From Salinispora tropica CNB-440 (GTDB taxonomy: Bacteria; Actinomycetota; Actinomycetes; Mycobacteriales; Micromonosporaceae): 64,000 nucleotides of DNA. The stretch spans positions 744,001-808,000 of the forward strand of contig NC_009380.1 in NCBI RefSeq assembly GCF_000016425.1, read 5' to 3'. Of this stretch, positions 1-8,579 are shown one piece after another. The position numbers and the translations under genes were made by a program. Below the pieces are notes generated by a model. The model was not told where the DNA came from and ran no database searches. It was given only the letters and a program-made list of their open reading frames with translations. The number at the start of each line of letters is the position of its first letter. Positions within the stretch are counted from its first letter, which is position 1.

Positions 1-1791
1 TACCCTCTTGGTTCCTGCTGCCTCGACCTGGCCGATGGTCCAGGCGGCGTTGATCAGACCGATATGGGACAACGCCTGGGGGAAGTTGCCGATCAGGCGC
101 CCGTCGCGTCGGTCGATCTCCTCGGCGAGCAGACCGAGATCGTTCACCCGGGCGGTGACGGTCTCGAAGACCTGCCGAGCCCGATCGACGCGCCCGGCCA
201 GAGCCAGGGCCTGGACCAGCCAGTACGAGCAGATGATGAAGGCACCCTCGTCCCCGGCCCTGGTCCAGCGTTGCACCAGACCGTCCTGGACCAGGTCTCG
301 TTCGATGGCATCCACCGTGGCCAGGATCTTGTCGTCGTCGGCGGGGAGGAACCCGAGGATGGGCATGACCAGGACCCCCGCATCCAGGTGGTCGGAGCCG
401 AACGCACCGGTGAACGCCGTGCTCGAGCTGTTCCACCCCTCGGTGAGGATCGCCGTGCGGACCTGCGCCATCGCCTCCGACCACCGCGGGACCTTCGCCT
501 CGGCATCCAGAAGTCCGGCGAGCTTGACGGCCCGGTCGAGGGCCACCCAGCACATCACCTTCGAGGTCAGGTAGTGCCGCTGACCCTCGCGCCCCTCCCA
601 GATTCCGGCATCGGGCTCCCGCCAGGTGTCCGCGGCCCGGTCGGCCAGGGAACGGAGCAGGCCGGCGGCGGCGGGCGACAACTCGGTGAGCTGGTCCCGC
701 AGGACCCAGGCACACTCGATGACCTCGCCGATGACGTCGAGTTGCTTTTGTCGCCAGGCATCGTTGCCGACCCGGACCGGGCGGCTGTCCCGGTATCCCT
801 CAAGGTGCTCGAGGGTGTGCTCGGTCAGATCACGCTCGCCACCCGCGCCGAACATGATCGGGACATGGTCCTCCGCCTCCACCGCGCCCACCGATTCGGC
901 CATCCAGTCGAAGAACCGGTGCGCCTCGTCCGGGCAGGCGGCGACCCAGAGCGCCTTCAGGGTGAAGGCGCCGTCGCGGAGCCAGCCGAATCGATAGTCC
1001 CAGTTCGCCTCGCCACCGACCTCCTCGGGCAGGGACGTGGTGGGGGCGGCGATCACGGCTCCGGTCGGCTGGTAGGTCAGCGCCTGCAGCACGAGGGCAC
1101 TGCGTCGGACCTGCTCCTGATAAGGCCCTTGGTAGCCCTGGTGGAGGCGGTCCCAGGACCGCCAGGCGGCGATGGTGTCCCGCAGCGCGGCACGCCCGTC
1201 GAGAGGAACGGTCGGGGGGTCGGTGGACCGTCGGTGGTGCAGCGCGAACACCGCGCTCTCTCCCTCGGCGAGGCTGAACTCTCCGGTTACCAGGGAACCG
1301 TCGACGGTCAGGTCGTGGTCGCTGGTAAGGGTGAGTCGATCGGCGCCGCCGGAGATCTCGATCCCCGTCGTGGCGCCGGAGACGGTGGGGCTGACCAGGC
1401 CGTACTCGGGCCGGGCCGCCACTTCGACCGCCACCTGTGCCGTGCCGGCGATTGCGTCGACCCGGCGCAGGAGGACGTGCGGCGAGCTGAGGCCGATCTG
1501 GTGACCGCGTTCCCCGATGCCGAGGCTGAGGGCATCGGTCAGCCGCAGCACCCCGTCCTGGGTACGAAAGTCGGTCCGGACGACCATCGTTCCGTCGAGG
1601 TAGCAGCGGCTCGTCGTGTACTGCCCGTGCGGTCGGATCCACCAGTGGCCGCCGGCGGAGCCGAGGAGGCGCGCGAAGACGCTTGGCCCGTCGAACCGCG
1701 GTGGACACCACCAGTCCACGGAACCGTCCGACGACACCAACGCCGCGCCCTGGCAGTCGCCCAGAAACGCATAGTCACTGATCTCCGCCAC
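1..1791 (-). CDS. Glycoside hydrolase family 15 (glucoamylase/trehalase-like), 3' end beyond window
   Basis: Reading the minus strand from a GTG at 1791 gives 597 uninterrupted codons that run off the left edge of the window. A stop lies just upstream in frame, so this GTG is the only possible start. The N-terminus (ISDYAFLGDCQGAALVS), the middle (NWDYRFGWLRDGAFTL) and the C-terminal GNFPQAFSHIGLINAA stretch are typical of GH15 enzymes, an alpha/alpha-barrel family acting on alpha-glucans or trehalose. The family is usually about 600 residues, so only a few C-terminal residues are missing. The acid in the WLRDGAF segment lies in the catalytic region. No signal peptide is seen, so the enzyme is probably cytoplasmic. 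The substrate (trehalose or maltodextrin) cannot be decided from sequence alone. Confidence 0.88.
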   Translation of the reverse strand, partial: MAEISDYAFLGDCQGAALVSSDGSVDWWCPPRFDGPSVFARLLGSAGGHWWIRPHGQYTTSRCYLDGTMVVRTDFRTQDGVLRLTDALSLGIGERGHQIGLSSPHVLLRRVDAIAGTAQVAVEVAARPEYGLVSPTVSGATTGIEISGGADRLTLTSDHDLTVDGSLVTGEFSLAEGESAVFALHHRRSTDPPTVPLDGRAALRDTIAAWRSWDRLHQGYQGPYQEQVRRSALVLQALTYQPTGAVIAAPTTSLPEEVGGEANWDYRFGWLRDGAFTLKALWVAACPDEAHRFFDWMAESVGAVEAEDHVPIMFGAGGERDLTEHTLEHLEGYRDSRPVRVGNDAWRQKQLDVIGEVIECAWVLRDQLTELSPAAAGLLRSLADRAADTWREPDAGIWEGREGQRHYLTSKVMCWVALDRAVKLAGLLDAEAKVPRWSEAMAQVRTAILTEGWNSSSTAFTGAFGSDHLDAGVLVMPILGFLPADDDKILATVDAIERDLVQDGLVQRWTRAGDEGAFIICSYWLVQALALAGRVDRARQVFETVTARVNDLGLLAEEIDRRDGRLIGNFPQALSHIGLINAAWTIGQVEAAGTKRV

Positions 1792-1826
1792 ACCCGGCTT
1801 CTACCCTCGATGGCACTTGTTACGCC

Positions 1827-2810
1827 TCAGATAGTGATCACTACTTTCGCCCGCGCGTGTTCGCCCTCGAGATACCGAAGGGCCTCGGGCACCTCGTGGA
1901 GCGGATAGCTTCGGTCAATGACCGGGGTGAGGTGACCGGCCTCGGCATGGTCGCGGAGCACGTCGAGGTGCTTCCGGCTGGGCGCGGTGGTGAGAACGGC
2001 GATGCGGTGTCGGACGAAGGGCGCCAGCAGTCGCCCGCGGGTAATGAGCCAGACCGGTCCGACGAGGCTACCGCCGCGGTAGACCCCGCCACCGGAGAGA
2101 ATCAGCGTCCCAGTGGGGGTCAGGACTCGCCGGAGTGCGGTGAGCGAGCGGTTGCCGACCAGGTCGAATACGACGTCGTACGGGTTGGGGTCGTCGGTGA
2201 AGTCACTACGGGTGTAGTCAACGACCCGGTCGGCGCCGAGAGAGCGGACCAGGTCGGCGTTACGGGTACTGCACACTGCGGTCACGGTCGCGCCGAGCGC
2301 CTTGGCCAGCTGCACGGCGAGGGTGCCGACGCCGCCGGAGGCACCGTTGATCAGGACGCGGTGGCCGGGCACGACCTGCCCGATGTCCGCCAGCCCCATG
2401 AGCGCGGTGACGCCGGCGAGGGGCAGGGCGGCGGCCTGCTGCGGCGTCAGGTTCGTCGGCTTCGGTGCGACCAGGGCTTCGGGTACGCGGACGTACTCGG
2501 CGAAGGCGCCGTTGGGGTCGCCGAGGTCACCGAAGACCGCGTCGCCGGGACGGAACTGCCGAACGTGGGCGCCGACGGATGCGACCACGCCGGCGAAGTC
2601 GCGGCCCCGAATGCGTGCCCGAGGCTTTGACCGGCCCAGCGCCAGTCGTGCCATCCGCGGATCGCCGCGCATCACATGCCAGTCGTAGGCGTTGAGGGCT
2701 GCGGCTTCGACCCGCACCAGCACCTCGTTGGCGGCGGGGACCGGCGGGTCAACCTCCGCGAGGGTGAGGGACTCCGACGAGCCGTATCGGTCTTGCACGA
2801 TGGCCTGCAT
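1827..2810 (-). CDS. NADP-dependent zinc-free alcohol dehydrogenase / quinone oxidoreductase family
   Basis: A medium-chain reductase of 327 residues. The N-terminal GroES-like fold includes RVEAAALNAYDWHVMRGD. A Rossmann domain follows with GASGGVGTLAVQLAKALGA, and VVDYTRSDF sits in the usual NADP-binding region. The cysteine and glutamate ligands of zinc-dependent ADHs are absent, as in quinone oxidoreductases. I chose ATG 2810, preceded by GGAGTGGAGA, over an upstream start at 2873 because the extension would run through the operator palindromes. The gene is divergent from the TetR gene and is very probably its target. Substrate unknown; a reactive carbonyl or quinone is likely. Confidence 0.85.
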   Translation of the reverse strand: MQAIVQDRYGSSESLTLAEVDPPVPAANEVLVRVEAAALNAYDWHVMRGDPRMARLALGRSKPRARIRGRDFAGVVASVGAHVRQFRPGDAVFGDLGDPNGAFAEYVRVPEALVAPKPTNLTPQQAAALPLAGVTALMGLADIGQVVPGHRVLINGASGGVGTLAVQLAKALGATVTAVCSTRNADLVRSLGADRVVDYTRSDFTDDPNPYDVVFDLVGNRSLTALRRVLTPTGTLILSGGGVYRGGSLVGPVWLITRGRLLAPFVRHRIAVLTTAPSRKHLDVLRDHAEAGHLTPVIDRSYPLHEVPEALRYLEGEHARAKVVITI

Positions 2811-2823
2811 TCTCCACTCCAAG

Positions 2824-2873
2824 GTGTACGGCGTACGCTGCTGTCCGAACAGGGTAGGGTGTACGCCGTACAC
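2824..2873. promoter_or_regulatory. Paired palindromic operators between oxidoreductase and TetR genes
   Basis: Two related palindromes lie in the 111-bp divergent promoter region. The right one, at 2859-2873, is perfect (GTGTACG-C-CGTACAC). The left one, at 2824-2838, shares the core GTACGGCGTAC. Their centres are 35 bp apart. This arrangement fits autoregulation by the adjacent TetR repressor plus control of the divergent oxidoreductase. Confidence 0.6.
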
Positions 2874-2921
2874 CCGTCAAGGCGGTTAAGGTTTCCACCA
2901 TCGCTGGAGACGAGGAACGAG

Positions 2922-3629
2922 ATGGCTGAGCAGAACGAGGTGCTTCGCCGAACGCCGCTGAGCAGAGAGCGAGTCCTGCGGGCCGCCGTCACCCTCGCCG
3001 ACGAGGGCGGGACCGACTCCCTCAGCATGCGCAACCTTGCCCAGGACCTGGGCGTCGTGCCGATGGCTCTCTACAAGCACGTGGCCAACAAGGACGAACT
3101 GGTTGCCGGCATGATCGAGGTGGTGATCGGCGAGATCGACCCGCCGGTGGCCGACGCTGACTGGAAGCACGCGGTCCGGGAGCGAATTCTCTCCGCGCGG
3201 CGGGTGTTGCAGCGTCACCCCTGGGTGTCCCTCGCCATCGAGTCGCGGAAGACGCCGACGCCGGCCATCCTCGCCTACCTCGACTCGATGGTCGGCACGC
3301 TCCGAAATGGCGGCTTCTCCGTTGACCTTGCCCACCACGTGATGCACGCGATGGGCAGCCGCACCCTGGGCTTCAGCCAGGAACTCTTCGACACCGCGCG
3401 GAACGCCGGCCGGACCGGCGCGACCAGTCCGGAGCCGCCGGCGGCCCGACCAGCGCAGTTCGCCGACCGATTCCCCAACCTCGCCGAGATCGCCGTGGTG
3501 GCGTCCCACGACGGTTCGTCGGTGGTGGGGCGTGGCTGCGACGACCAGTTCGAGTTCGAGTTCGCCCTGGACCTGTTGCTCGATGGCATCGAACGGCTGC
3601 ATCAGCAACGCTGGACATCGTCTCGCTGA
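2922..3629 (+). CDS. TetR-family transcriptional repressor
   Basis: A 235-residue repressor. An N-terminal TetR helix-turn-helix spans about residues 14-65 (SRERVLRAAVTLADEGG ... VPMALYKHVANKDELV). The ligand-binding C-terminal domain resembles the TetR_C group found in tetracycline-repressor-like proteins. The start is ATG 2922 behind GAGGAACGAG. It is transcribed away from the oxidoreductase gene, with two palindromes between them, so it probably represses both. Inducer unknown. Confidence 0.88.
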   Translation: MAEQNEVLRRTPLSRERVLRAAVTLADEGGTDSLSMRNLAQDLGVVPMALYKHVANKDELVAGMIEVVIGEIDPPVADADWKHAVRERILSARRVLQRHPWVSLAIESRKTPTPAILAYLDSMVGTLRNGGFSVDLAHHVMHAMGSRTLGFSQELFDTARNAGRTGATSPEPPAARPAQFADRFPNLAEIAVVASHDGSSVVGRGCDDQFEFEFALDLLLDGIERLHQQRWTSSR

Positions 3630-3828
3630 GGGTGCCTTCGTGGCCAGTAGGCCACATCGCGCTACCGACTTGGGTAGGGCTTTCCCCAGTAAAGACTGGC
3701 TGGTTCGCCGTATTTCCAGGAGCACTCCGCGTTCCTAGGCTCGGGACGACGGGAGCGGTTCGTCGGCCGGTGTGCTGACGTCGTCGTGCTGCTCTCCACC
3801 GACTTGGGTTGGGATTGGGGAGATTGCC

Positions 3829-5046
3829 GTGAGCGGTATGTCGAGGAAATTCTCTGTTCGCCTCCTCGTGGGGTCGGTAGTACTAGCCCTCGCCGCCCTG
3901 GCAGTCGCCACCGGCGGGGGCGAATTGGAGCGAGACAGCAGGGCTACCCCGGAATGGGAGAGGCCGTTTCCGGTCGCGGAGAGCGTCTATCCGTTCCCGT
4001 CAGAGGTCTACCAGTGGCGTGGGTTCGCATACCACTATGTGGATGTGCCGCCAGCGGCGGGCGGCGCGCCCAAGGGTACCGTTTTGGCGGTACACGGGAA
4101 CGGCACCTGGAGCATGATCTACCGGAAAATCGTCGACCCGTTGAGCGCGGCTGGCTTTCGGGTGATCCTGGTCGACCACCTCGGTTTCGGCTTCTCGGAC
4201 AAACCGGGGACCGGCGAGTTCGACTACATGCCGAGTTCGCACACGACGGTGCTGCGGGACTTCATCGCCGACCTGGCCCTGGACGATCTCTACCTGGTAC
4301 TCCAGGATTGGGGCGGACCCATCGGACTGGCCGCCGGAGTCGCCACCCCGGAGAAGGTGCGTGGTCTCGTGCTGATGAACACCTGGGCGTGGAAGCTCGA
4401 CCACATCGAGCAGGGACAGACCGGATTCATGCACGCGGTGCACGACCGTGGGCGCCATGCGCAGCTGGAACCAGAGTTCTACACGCAGGGCGAGCTCATC
4501 CGCCGCGGTGCGATCGGGGTCGCCGAACGCAACGCGGTGGAAGGATCGGCGGAGTACGCGGCACTGCGGGACGCGATGTGGGGGCCCTACCTCACCCTGG
4601 ATCCCCCGCACGAGCTGCGCTATCCGGAGGTGAGCCAGCCCGTGCACATCTCCGCCACGGCGACCGTCGCGGACGGCGCCTTCCTCGATCAGCTCGACCG
4701 CGAGTTGGCCACGCTGCGGTCGAAGCCGGTCTTCTTCGCCTTCGGCGACGATACGGCCTTCGGGCCGTACAAGGTCGACCTGGCGATCCTCGGTGGCGAA
4801 CGGGAACTCTGCATGCCCGGCTACCGTCCGGAGACCGAGGAGGTCACCACCCGGACCAACTGCGTTGACGACGAGACCGGTGCGGCCTACTGGTATCCGT
4901 TGGAGCGGTTTCTGTCGGAGTGGAACCCCCACGCGGTCGTCGGCCAGTGGCGGGACACCACCCACGGCCACTGGGTGCAGGACGAGGTCCCATCGGTCGT
5001 GGTCGAGGCGGTGAAGTCCGTCCACGCGGCGGCGGTCCGACCGTGA
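3829..5046 (+). CDS. Exported haloalkane dehalogenase-like alpha/beta hydrolase
   Basis: About 405 residues. A positively charged start followed by a hydrophobic stretch (LLVGSVVLALAALAVA) predicts a signal peptide or membrane anchor. The catalytic motifs are those of haloalkane dehalogenases: HGNGTWS, a DHLGFGFSDKP segment, and a nucleophile elbow LQDWGGPIG in which aspartate (about residue 160) replaces the serine of ordinary lipases. GDDTAFGP supplies a DhlA-type second acid, and the C-terminal HGHWVQDE supplies the histidine. The Asn of HGN and the Trp after the nucleophile would be the halide-binding pair. I chose GTG 3829 because GGGGAG lies 6-7 nt upstream; ATG 3838 is possible. True dehalogenase activity is unproven, and secretion would be unusual for the family. 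Confidence 0.75.
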   Translation: MSGMSRKFSVRLLVGSVVLALAALAVATGGGELERDSRATPEWERPFPVAESVYPFPSEVYQWRGFAYHYVDVPPAAGGAPKGTVLAVHGNGTWSMIYRKIVDPLSAAGFRVILVDHLGFGFSDKPGTGEFDYMPSSHTTVLRDFIADLALDDLYLVLQDWGGPIGLAAGVATPEKVRGLVLMNTWAWKLDHIEQGQTGFMHAVHDRGRHAQLEPEFYTQGELIRRGAIGVAERNAVEGSAEYAALRDAMWGPYLTLDPPHELRYPEVSQPVHISATATVADGAFLDQLDRELATLRSKPVFFAFGDDTAFGPYKVDLAILGGERELCMPGYRPETEEVTTRTNCVDDETGAAYWYPLERFLSEWNPHAVVGQWRDTTHGHWVQDEVPSVVVEAVKSVHAAAVRP

Positions 5047-5188
5047 GGCGGATGAGTCCCGTCGCCGTGTATGGATGTGTGATCAAGTTCGGGCTCTCGT
5101 CTGGTGGGCTTGTTGGGCCGGGAGCGGGCTCCTCCGCTAGCGTGAAGAGGTATCCACAAATGAACGACGAGGCGACCAGGAGTACCAG

Positions 5189-5479
5189 ATGCCACGCCTG
5201 ACTATTGTTGCCAACATTCACGCCAAGCCGGACCAGGTGGACCTGGTCAAGGCGGAGCTGAAGAAGCTCATCCCGATTACTCGGGGAGAGAAGGGGTGCA
5301 TCAACTACGACCTGCACCAGGACACTAGCAATCCGGCCCACTTCGTCTTCTATGAGAACTGGGAGTCCCGCGACCTGTGGCAGGCCCATATGAACGCCGA
5401 ACACCTACAGGCGTACGCGGCGGCGACCGCCGGCAAGGTGGACGAATTCGTACTCAACGAGATGACCCAGATTGAGTGA
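5189..5479 (+). CDS. Antibiotic biosynthesis monooxygenase (ABM/YgiN-like) domain protein
   Basis: A 96-residue single-domain protein. PRLTIVANIHAKPDQVD, GCINYDLHQD and FVFYENWESRDLWQAHM are the usual signatures of the dimeric ferredoxin-like ABM fold, seen in quinol monooxygenases such as YgiN and in small heme-binding or heme-degrading proteins. AGGAG lies 7 nt before ATG 5189. It stands 140 bp after the hydrolase gene on the same strand and immediately left of the island boundary. It is therefore probably part of the ancestral chromosome rather than the island. Substrate unknown. Confidence 0.82.
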   Translation: MPRLTIVANIHAKPDQVDLVKAELKKLIPITRGEKGCINYDLHQDTSNPAHFVFYENWESRDLWQAHMNAEHLQAYAAATAGKVDEFVLNEMTQIE

Positions 5480-5529
5480 CGAGTCGTCGGGTGGGTGGGT
5501 TGGTTCGGGTGCGCAGTGCAGGCGTGGTC

Positions 5530-5851
5530 GGGGAGCGAGGTCACCCTGATTGCGTCCAGTGGATCCAGAGCGGCAGCAGCAGTAGTGCCGCCATCGAGCT
5601 CTTCACCACCAGTGTGGCCGACATCTCGACGTCAACGCGGTAGCGCTGCGCGACGATGAACAGGTTCTGTGGTGCTGGCATCGCCGCGATGAGGACGAGA
5701 TAGGTCAGCCAGGGGCCGTGGATACCGAACACGTGCTCGGCGGCCAGCCAGACTGCGAACGGGAACAGCAGGCAGTTGACCGCGATCAGCCAGATCTCCT
5801 TGCCGGTGGTGTGGCGGACGCTGATCCCCCTGCCGCCCAGGTATCGGCCCA
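5530..5851. repeat. Left copy of 322-bp direct repeat flanking the island
   Basis: This stretch matches 36295-36616 base for base in the same orientation, except at 5615, 5760, 5775, 5801, 5829 and 5845 (6 differences in 322, about 98 percent). The match starts 11 bp downstream of the permease stop codon and ends abruptly at 5851. It marks the left edge of the inserted biosynthetic island. Five of the six differences lie in the 92 bp nearest the island. Confidence 0.95.
5541..5851 (-). pseudogene. Truncated 3' fragment of AEC-family permease gene
   Basis: The fragment encodes the last 103 or so residues of the permease whose intact copy lies at 36306-37349, then runs into unrelated DNA after 5851. 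It has no promoter or start region of its own. Compared with the intact copy, five of six substitutions change the residue (for example K for E in HTTGKEIWLIA, N for K before CLLFP, T for A in SATLVV). That pattern fits drift without selection. The fragment is the product of the duplication that accompanied insertion of the island. Confidence 0.9.
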
Positions 5852-5931
5852 CTGCTGTTCAGATAGGGCATCGGTGCAGGTCAGCGTGGTGCGCTGAGCG
5901 CGGTTGGCCGGGGCCGGTACGGTTGCCGGTC

Positions 5932-6130
5932 GTGACGTCACCGGGGCAGTCTTCGGGCCGGTTGACCGACCCCATCGGGTTGGGGGTGCTCTCGGCCCGG
6001 TTCCTCCGGGACCTCATCGAGAACGCGATCAACCGGACCGGTGTCGGGAGAAGCGTAGCCGTCGACTGCCAGCGCACGTGATGATCTTTGCTACTGGGGC
6101 GCGGATGGCTGGCTCGGACGCGGTTCTGGG
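5932..6130 (+). pseudogene. Remnant of IS4-type transposase N-terminus (frameshifted)
   Basis: From GTG 5932 the frame reads SGRLTDPIGLGVLSARF followed by LRDLIENAINRTG, which matches the N-terminal domain of IS4-family transposases (usually a RLTD-IGLGVL segment). The expected continuation, a basic RRRLLPA-type segment, is present as REKRSRRLPAHVMIF but in another frame after about 6050. A frameshift has therefore occurred and the catalytic part is missing. The rest of 5852-6245 holds no gene apart from the inverted repeat at 6182-6201. The remnant abuts the left island boundary and may mark the vehicle of insertion. Confidence 0.6.
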
Positions 6131-6181
6131 TGCTAGAAAGACTGACGTGGTCCCGTTCCGCCCGGGATCGAGGCTTCTGGA

Positions 6182-6201
6182 CGACCTTTAGACTAAGGTC
6201 G
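6182..6201. promoter_or_regulatory. Inverted repeat upstream of ridA
   Basis: CGACCTT and AAGGTCG flank the 6-nt centre TAGACT, forming a perfect 7-bp inverted repeat 45 bp before the RidA start. It could be an operator or, less likely, a leftover transposon terminal element. Confidence 0.35.
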
Positions 6202-6245
6202 CATTCCGTGATCCGGCTTCACCCGGACAATCGGAAGGACTACAC

Positions 6246-6641
6246 ATGATCGACACCATGCAGATGAGGCCTATCAACCCCGAGTCGGTGCCGGAGGCCA
6301 AGGGCGGTTACCACAACGCGCTGGAGGTCCAGACTGTCGGGCGGATGCTGTTCATCAGCGGACAAATCCCGCAGACTCCAGACGGCCACGTTCCGACGGC
6401 TCCCGAGGCGCAGTGCCGACTGGTCTGGCAGAACATCCAGGCGATTCTCGCCGACGCCGGTATGGGCGTCGACAACCTGGTCAAGGTCACCACCTTCTTG
6501 GCCGATCGCCGGTTCGCCGAGGTCAACACCCAGGTCCGTAACGAGGTGCTCGGCACCCATCGCCCTGCATTGACGGTGATCGTGACCGGCATTTTCGACC
6601 CCGAGTGGATCATTGAGGTCGAGGCTATCGCCGTCGCATAA
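6246..6641 (+). CDS. RidA/YjgF/TdcF-family enamine-imine deaminase
   Basis: A 131-residue protein of the trimeric RidA family, which hydrolyses reactive enamines and imines released by PLP enzymes. Family marks include LFISGQIPQTPDG, QNIQAILADAG, VKVTTFLADRRFAEVN and the C-terminal DPEWIIEVEAIAVA; the arginine of the THRPALTVI segment is the usual carboxylate-binding residue. The start is ATG 6246, behind GGAAGG; ATG 6261 is possible. It is the first intact gene in the island and is convergent with the SARP gene. A role in clearing 2-aminoacrylate-like intermediates made by the cluster's PLP enzymes is plausible but inferred. Confidence 0.88.
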   Translation: MIDTMQMRPINPESVPEAKGGYHNALEVQTVGRMLFISGQIPQTPDGHVPTAPEAQCRLVWQNIQAILADAGMGVDNLVKVTTFLADRRFAEVNTQVRNEVLGTHRPALTVIVTGIFDPEWIIEVEAIAVA

Positions 6642-6670
6642 CCGGTCACCGGCACGGAACTCACCGTCGC

Positions 6671-8539
6671 TTAGTCGCTCGGCCGGGCGGACGTGGGGGG
6701 GACGCTGGCTTTGCAGGGCAACGGACTGGTCACACTGCACAATGGGTCCATTTCACGCACGTAGGCGCGAACGAGTTCGGGAATCCAGTAGTGCCCGTTC
6801 GGTAGTGCCTCGGCAAGCCCTGCATCGACCAGGTGTTCAGCAGCGATCTCTGCGGCGGCCATCGATTGACCCGACAGCTCGGCGAGCCGTGACACGCTGA
6901 CGGCGTCCTGGTTGAGTCGGCTGAGCAGACGCAGCACGCGCCGCGCTACGCCGTCGCCGTATCGCGCAAGCACCCGCACTGCGGCTGCCAGCGACTCCCG
7001 CATCGTCATCGACTCGCAGACCAGAGCATCGAGTCGACAGGCAGGGTCGGCTAGCCGGGAAACGAACGCGGTCAGCGACCAGCTCTGCCGAGTCTGAAGC
7101 CGGGCAGCCGCTATCCGCAAGGCAAGGGGCAGCGCATCGCAGCGCTGCACCAGAGTCCGCGCTGCCTCGGGTTCGGCGTCCACCCGTTCGGCACCGAGGT
7201 GGTAGCGAAGGACGTCGAGCGCGTCCTCGGTGTCCAACGAACCAACATAGACGCCAAAGGCGCCATCTAGGGTTGTCAATCCGGACCGTGAGATGATGAT
7301 CAAGGCACAATCAACAGGCACCGGCCCGAGGACACGTAGCTGCGCGGCGGTTGCCACGTCGTCGAGGACGACCAGGATCCGACGGCCGGTCAGCAGGGTT
7401 GACCAGTCCGACGCGGGGTGGTCGCTTATCGGCGGCGATAGCCCGAGTGCTTTGGCCAGGACACTTACCACCCGGGCGGCCTCTACCGGGCCGTCGGGCG
7501 TGCCCCCGCCCATGGGCACGAACACCGGTCCGCCGAGATACTGTGTGCTCAGTTCGTGGGCGGCGCGCACTGCCAGGGCGGTTTTGCCAGCCCCGGCTAG
7601 GCCTTGAACCAGGCCCAGCCGTCCGGACCGCACCCCGCTGACTAACCTGTCCAGCTGGGAACGCCGACCATATAGGGCCACCGGATCGGTGGGGAACCGG
7701 TTGGCCAGCGGGCTGGACGTAGTCGTCCGGGCGGGTGGATGGGCTCCGTCGCGGTACAGCCGCAGCAACGGGTCGTTGCGAAGAATCCGCTGTTCGAGGT
7801 TTCGTAGCGACACGTTGGGCTCGATGCCTAACTCGTCGACGAGCAGCCGCCGCAGGTCGCGGTACACGCCCAGGGCGACTGCCTGCTGTCCATCGCGATA
7901 CAGGGCAGTCATCAGTTGGGCGTGCAGGCGCTCTCGCAGGGGGTGCTGGTTGACGAGTACCTTGAGTTCTGGCAGCAGCATGCCGTGTCGGCCCAGCTCG
8001 AGCTCCGCACCGATGCGCGCCTCGACCGTCGCGATCCGGGTCTCTTCCAGGCGAGCCACTTCAGCTGTCACTAGCGGGGTAGGTCGGACGTCGGCTAGCG
8101 GGACGCCGCGCCATAGCGCTAACGCCGCGTCGAACCCCTCGACGGCGGCCTCCGGCAGGCCGGCCGCGAGGTCGGCGTGGGCTTGCCGGATGAGCCGTTT
8201 GCACTCGCCAATGTCGATTGACTCCGCAGCGACCACCAGGCGGTAGCCGGGGCTGCGGGTGGTCAGGAACTCGCCGTCGCGGTCGTCGAGGGCACGGCGC
8301 AGCCGCCAGGCGTACCCGGCGACCAGGTTGCTGGCCGAGGTCGGCGGATGATCGTCCCAGAGTTCAGCTATCAGTTGTTCAAGCGATACCGCCTGGTTGG
8401 CTTTAAGCAGTAGAACCGCCAGCAACGCGCGTTGTTTGGCGGATCCGATCCCCTGCCACTGAACGCCGTCGTAGATCTCCATCGGTCCCATCAACCGGAA
8501 ACGCGGGCGGGCGGGTGATGCTTGCCGGGTGATCGGCAT
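6671..8539 (-). CDS. SARP-family pathway regulator with BTAD and NB-ARC domains
   Basis: 622 residues, AfsR-like in layout. The winged-helix OmpR-type DNA-binding domain covers about residues 14-103 (AKQRALLAVLLLKANQAV; NLVAGYAWRLRRAL). A bacterial transcriptional activation domain runs to about 255, ending with VDELGIEPNVSLRNLEQ. An NTPase domain has Walker A GLAGAGKT at 313-320 and a Walker B-like ILVVLDDV. The C-terminal TPR region of full AfsR is missing, so this is a medium-length SARP. It is last in a minus operon, 40 bp after the adenylation gene. Its likely target is the 11-bp-periodic repeat array at 12081-12120. Confidence 0.88.
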   Translation of the reverse strand: MPITRQASPARPRFRLMGPMEIYDGVQWQGIGSAKQRALLAVLLLKANQAVSLEQLIAELWDDHPPTSASNLVAGYAWRLRRALDDRDGEFLTTRSPGYRLVVAAESIDIGECKRLIRQAHADLAAGLPEAAVEGFDAALALWRGVPLADVRPTPLVTAEVARLEETRIATVEARIGAELELGRHGMLLPELKVLVNQHPLRERLHAQLMTALYRDGQQAVALGVYRDLRRLLVDELGIEPNVSLRNLEQRILRNDPLLRLYRDGAHPPARTTTSSPLANRFPTDPVALYGRRSQLDRLVSGVRSGRLGLVQGLAGAGKTALAVRAAHELSTQYLGGPVFVPMGGGTPDGPVEAARVVSVLAKALGLSPPISDHPASDWSTLLTGRRILVVLDDVATAAQLRVLGPVPVDCALIIISRSGLTTLDGAFGVYVGSLDTEDALDVLRYHLGAERVDAEPEAARTLVQRCDALPLALRIAAARLQTRQSWSLTAFVSRLADPACRLDALVCESMTMRESLAAAVRVLARYGDGVARRVLRLLSRLNQDAVSVSRLAELSGQSMAAAEIAAEHLVDAGLAEALPNGHYWIPELVRAYVREMDPLCSVTSPLPCKASVPPTSARPSD

Positions 8540-8579
8540 TTCTGCTCTCGATTCGTGAGCCCGGTGGAATAGCTGCCGC

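Noticed and set aside
64..1908. Long plus-strand reading frame opposite the GH15 gene
   Set aside because: It is a codon-bias shadow. The minus strand encodes a complete GH15 protein, while this frame has no recognisable domain.
3664..3809. Direct 12-bp repeat ACCGACTTGGGT at 3664 and 3798
   Set aside because: Too short and without palindromic character; likely chance, though both lie upstream of the dehalogenase-like gene.
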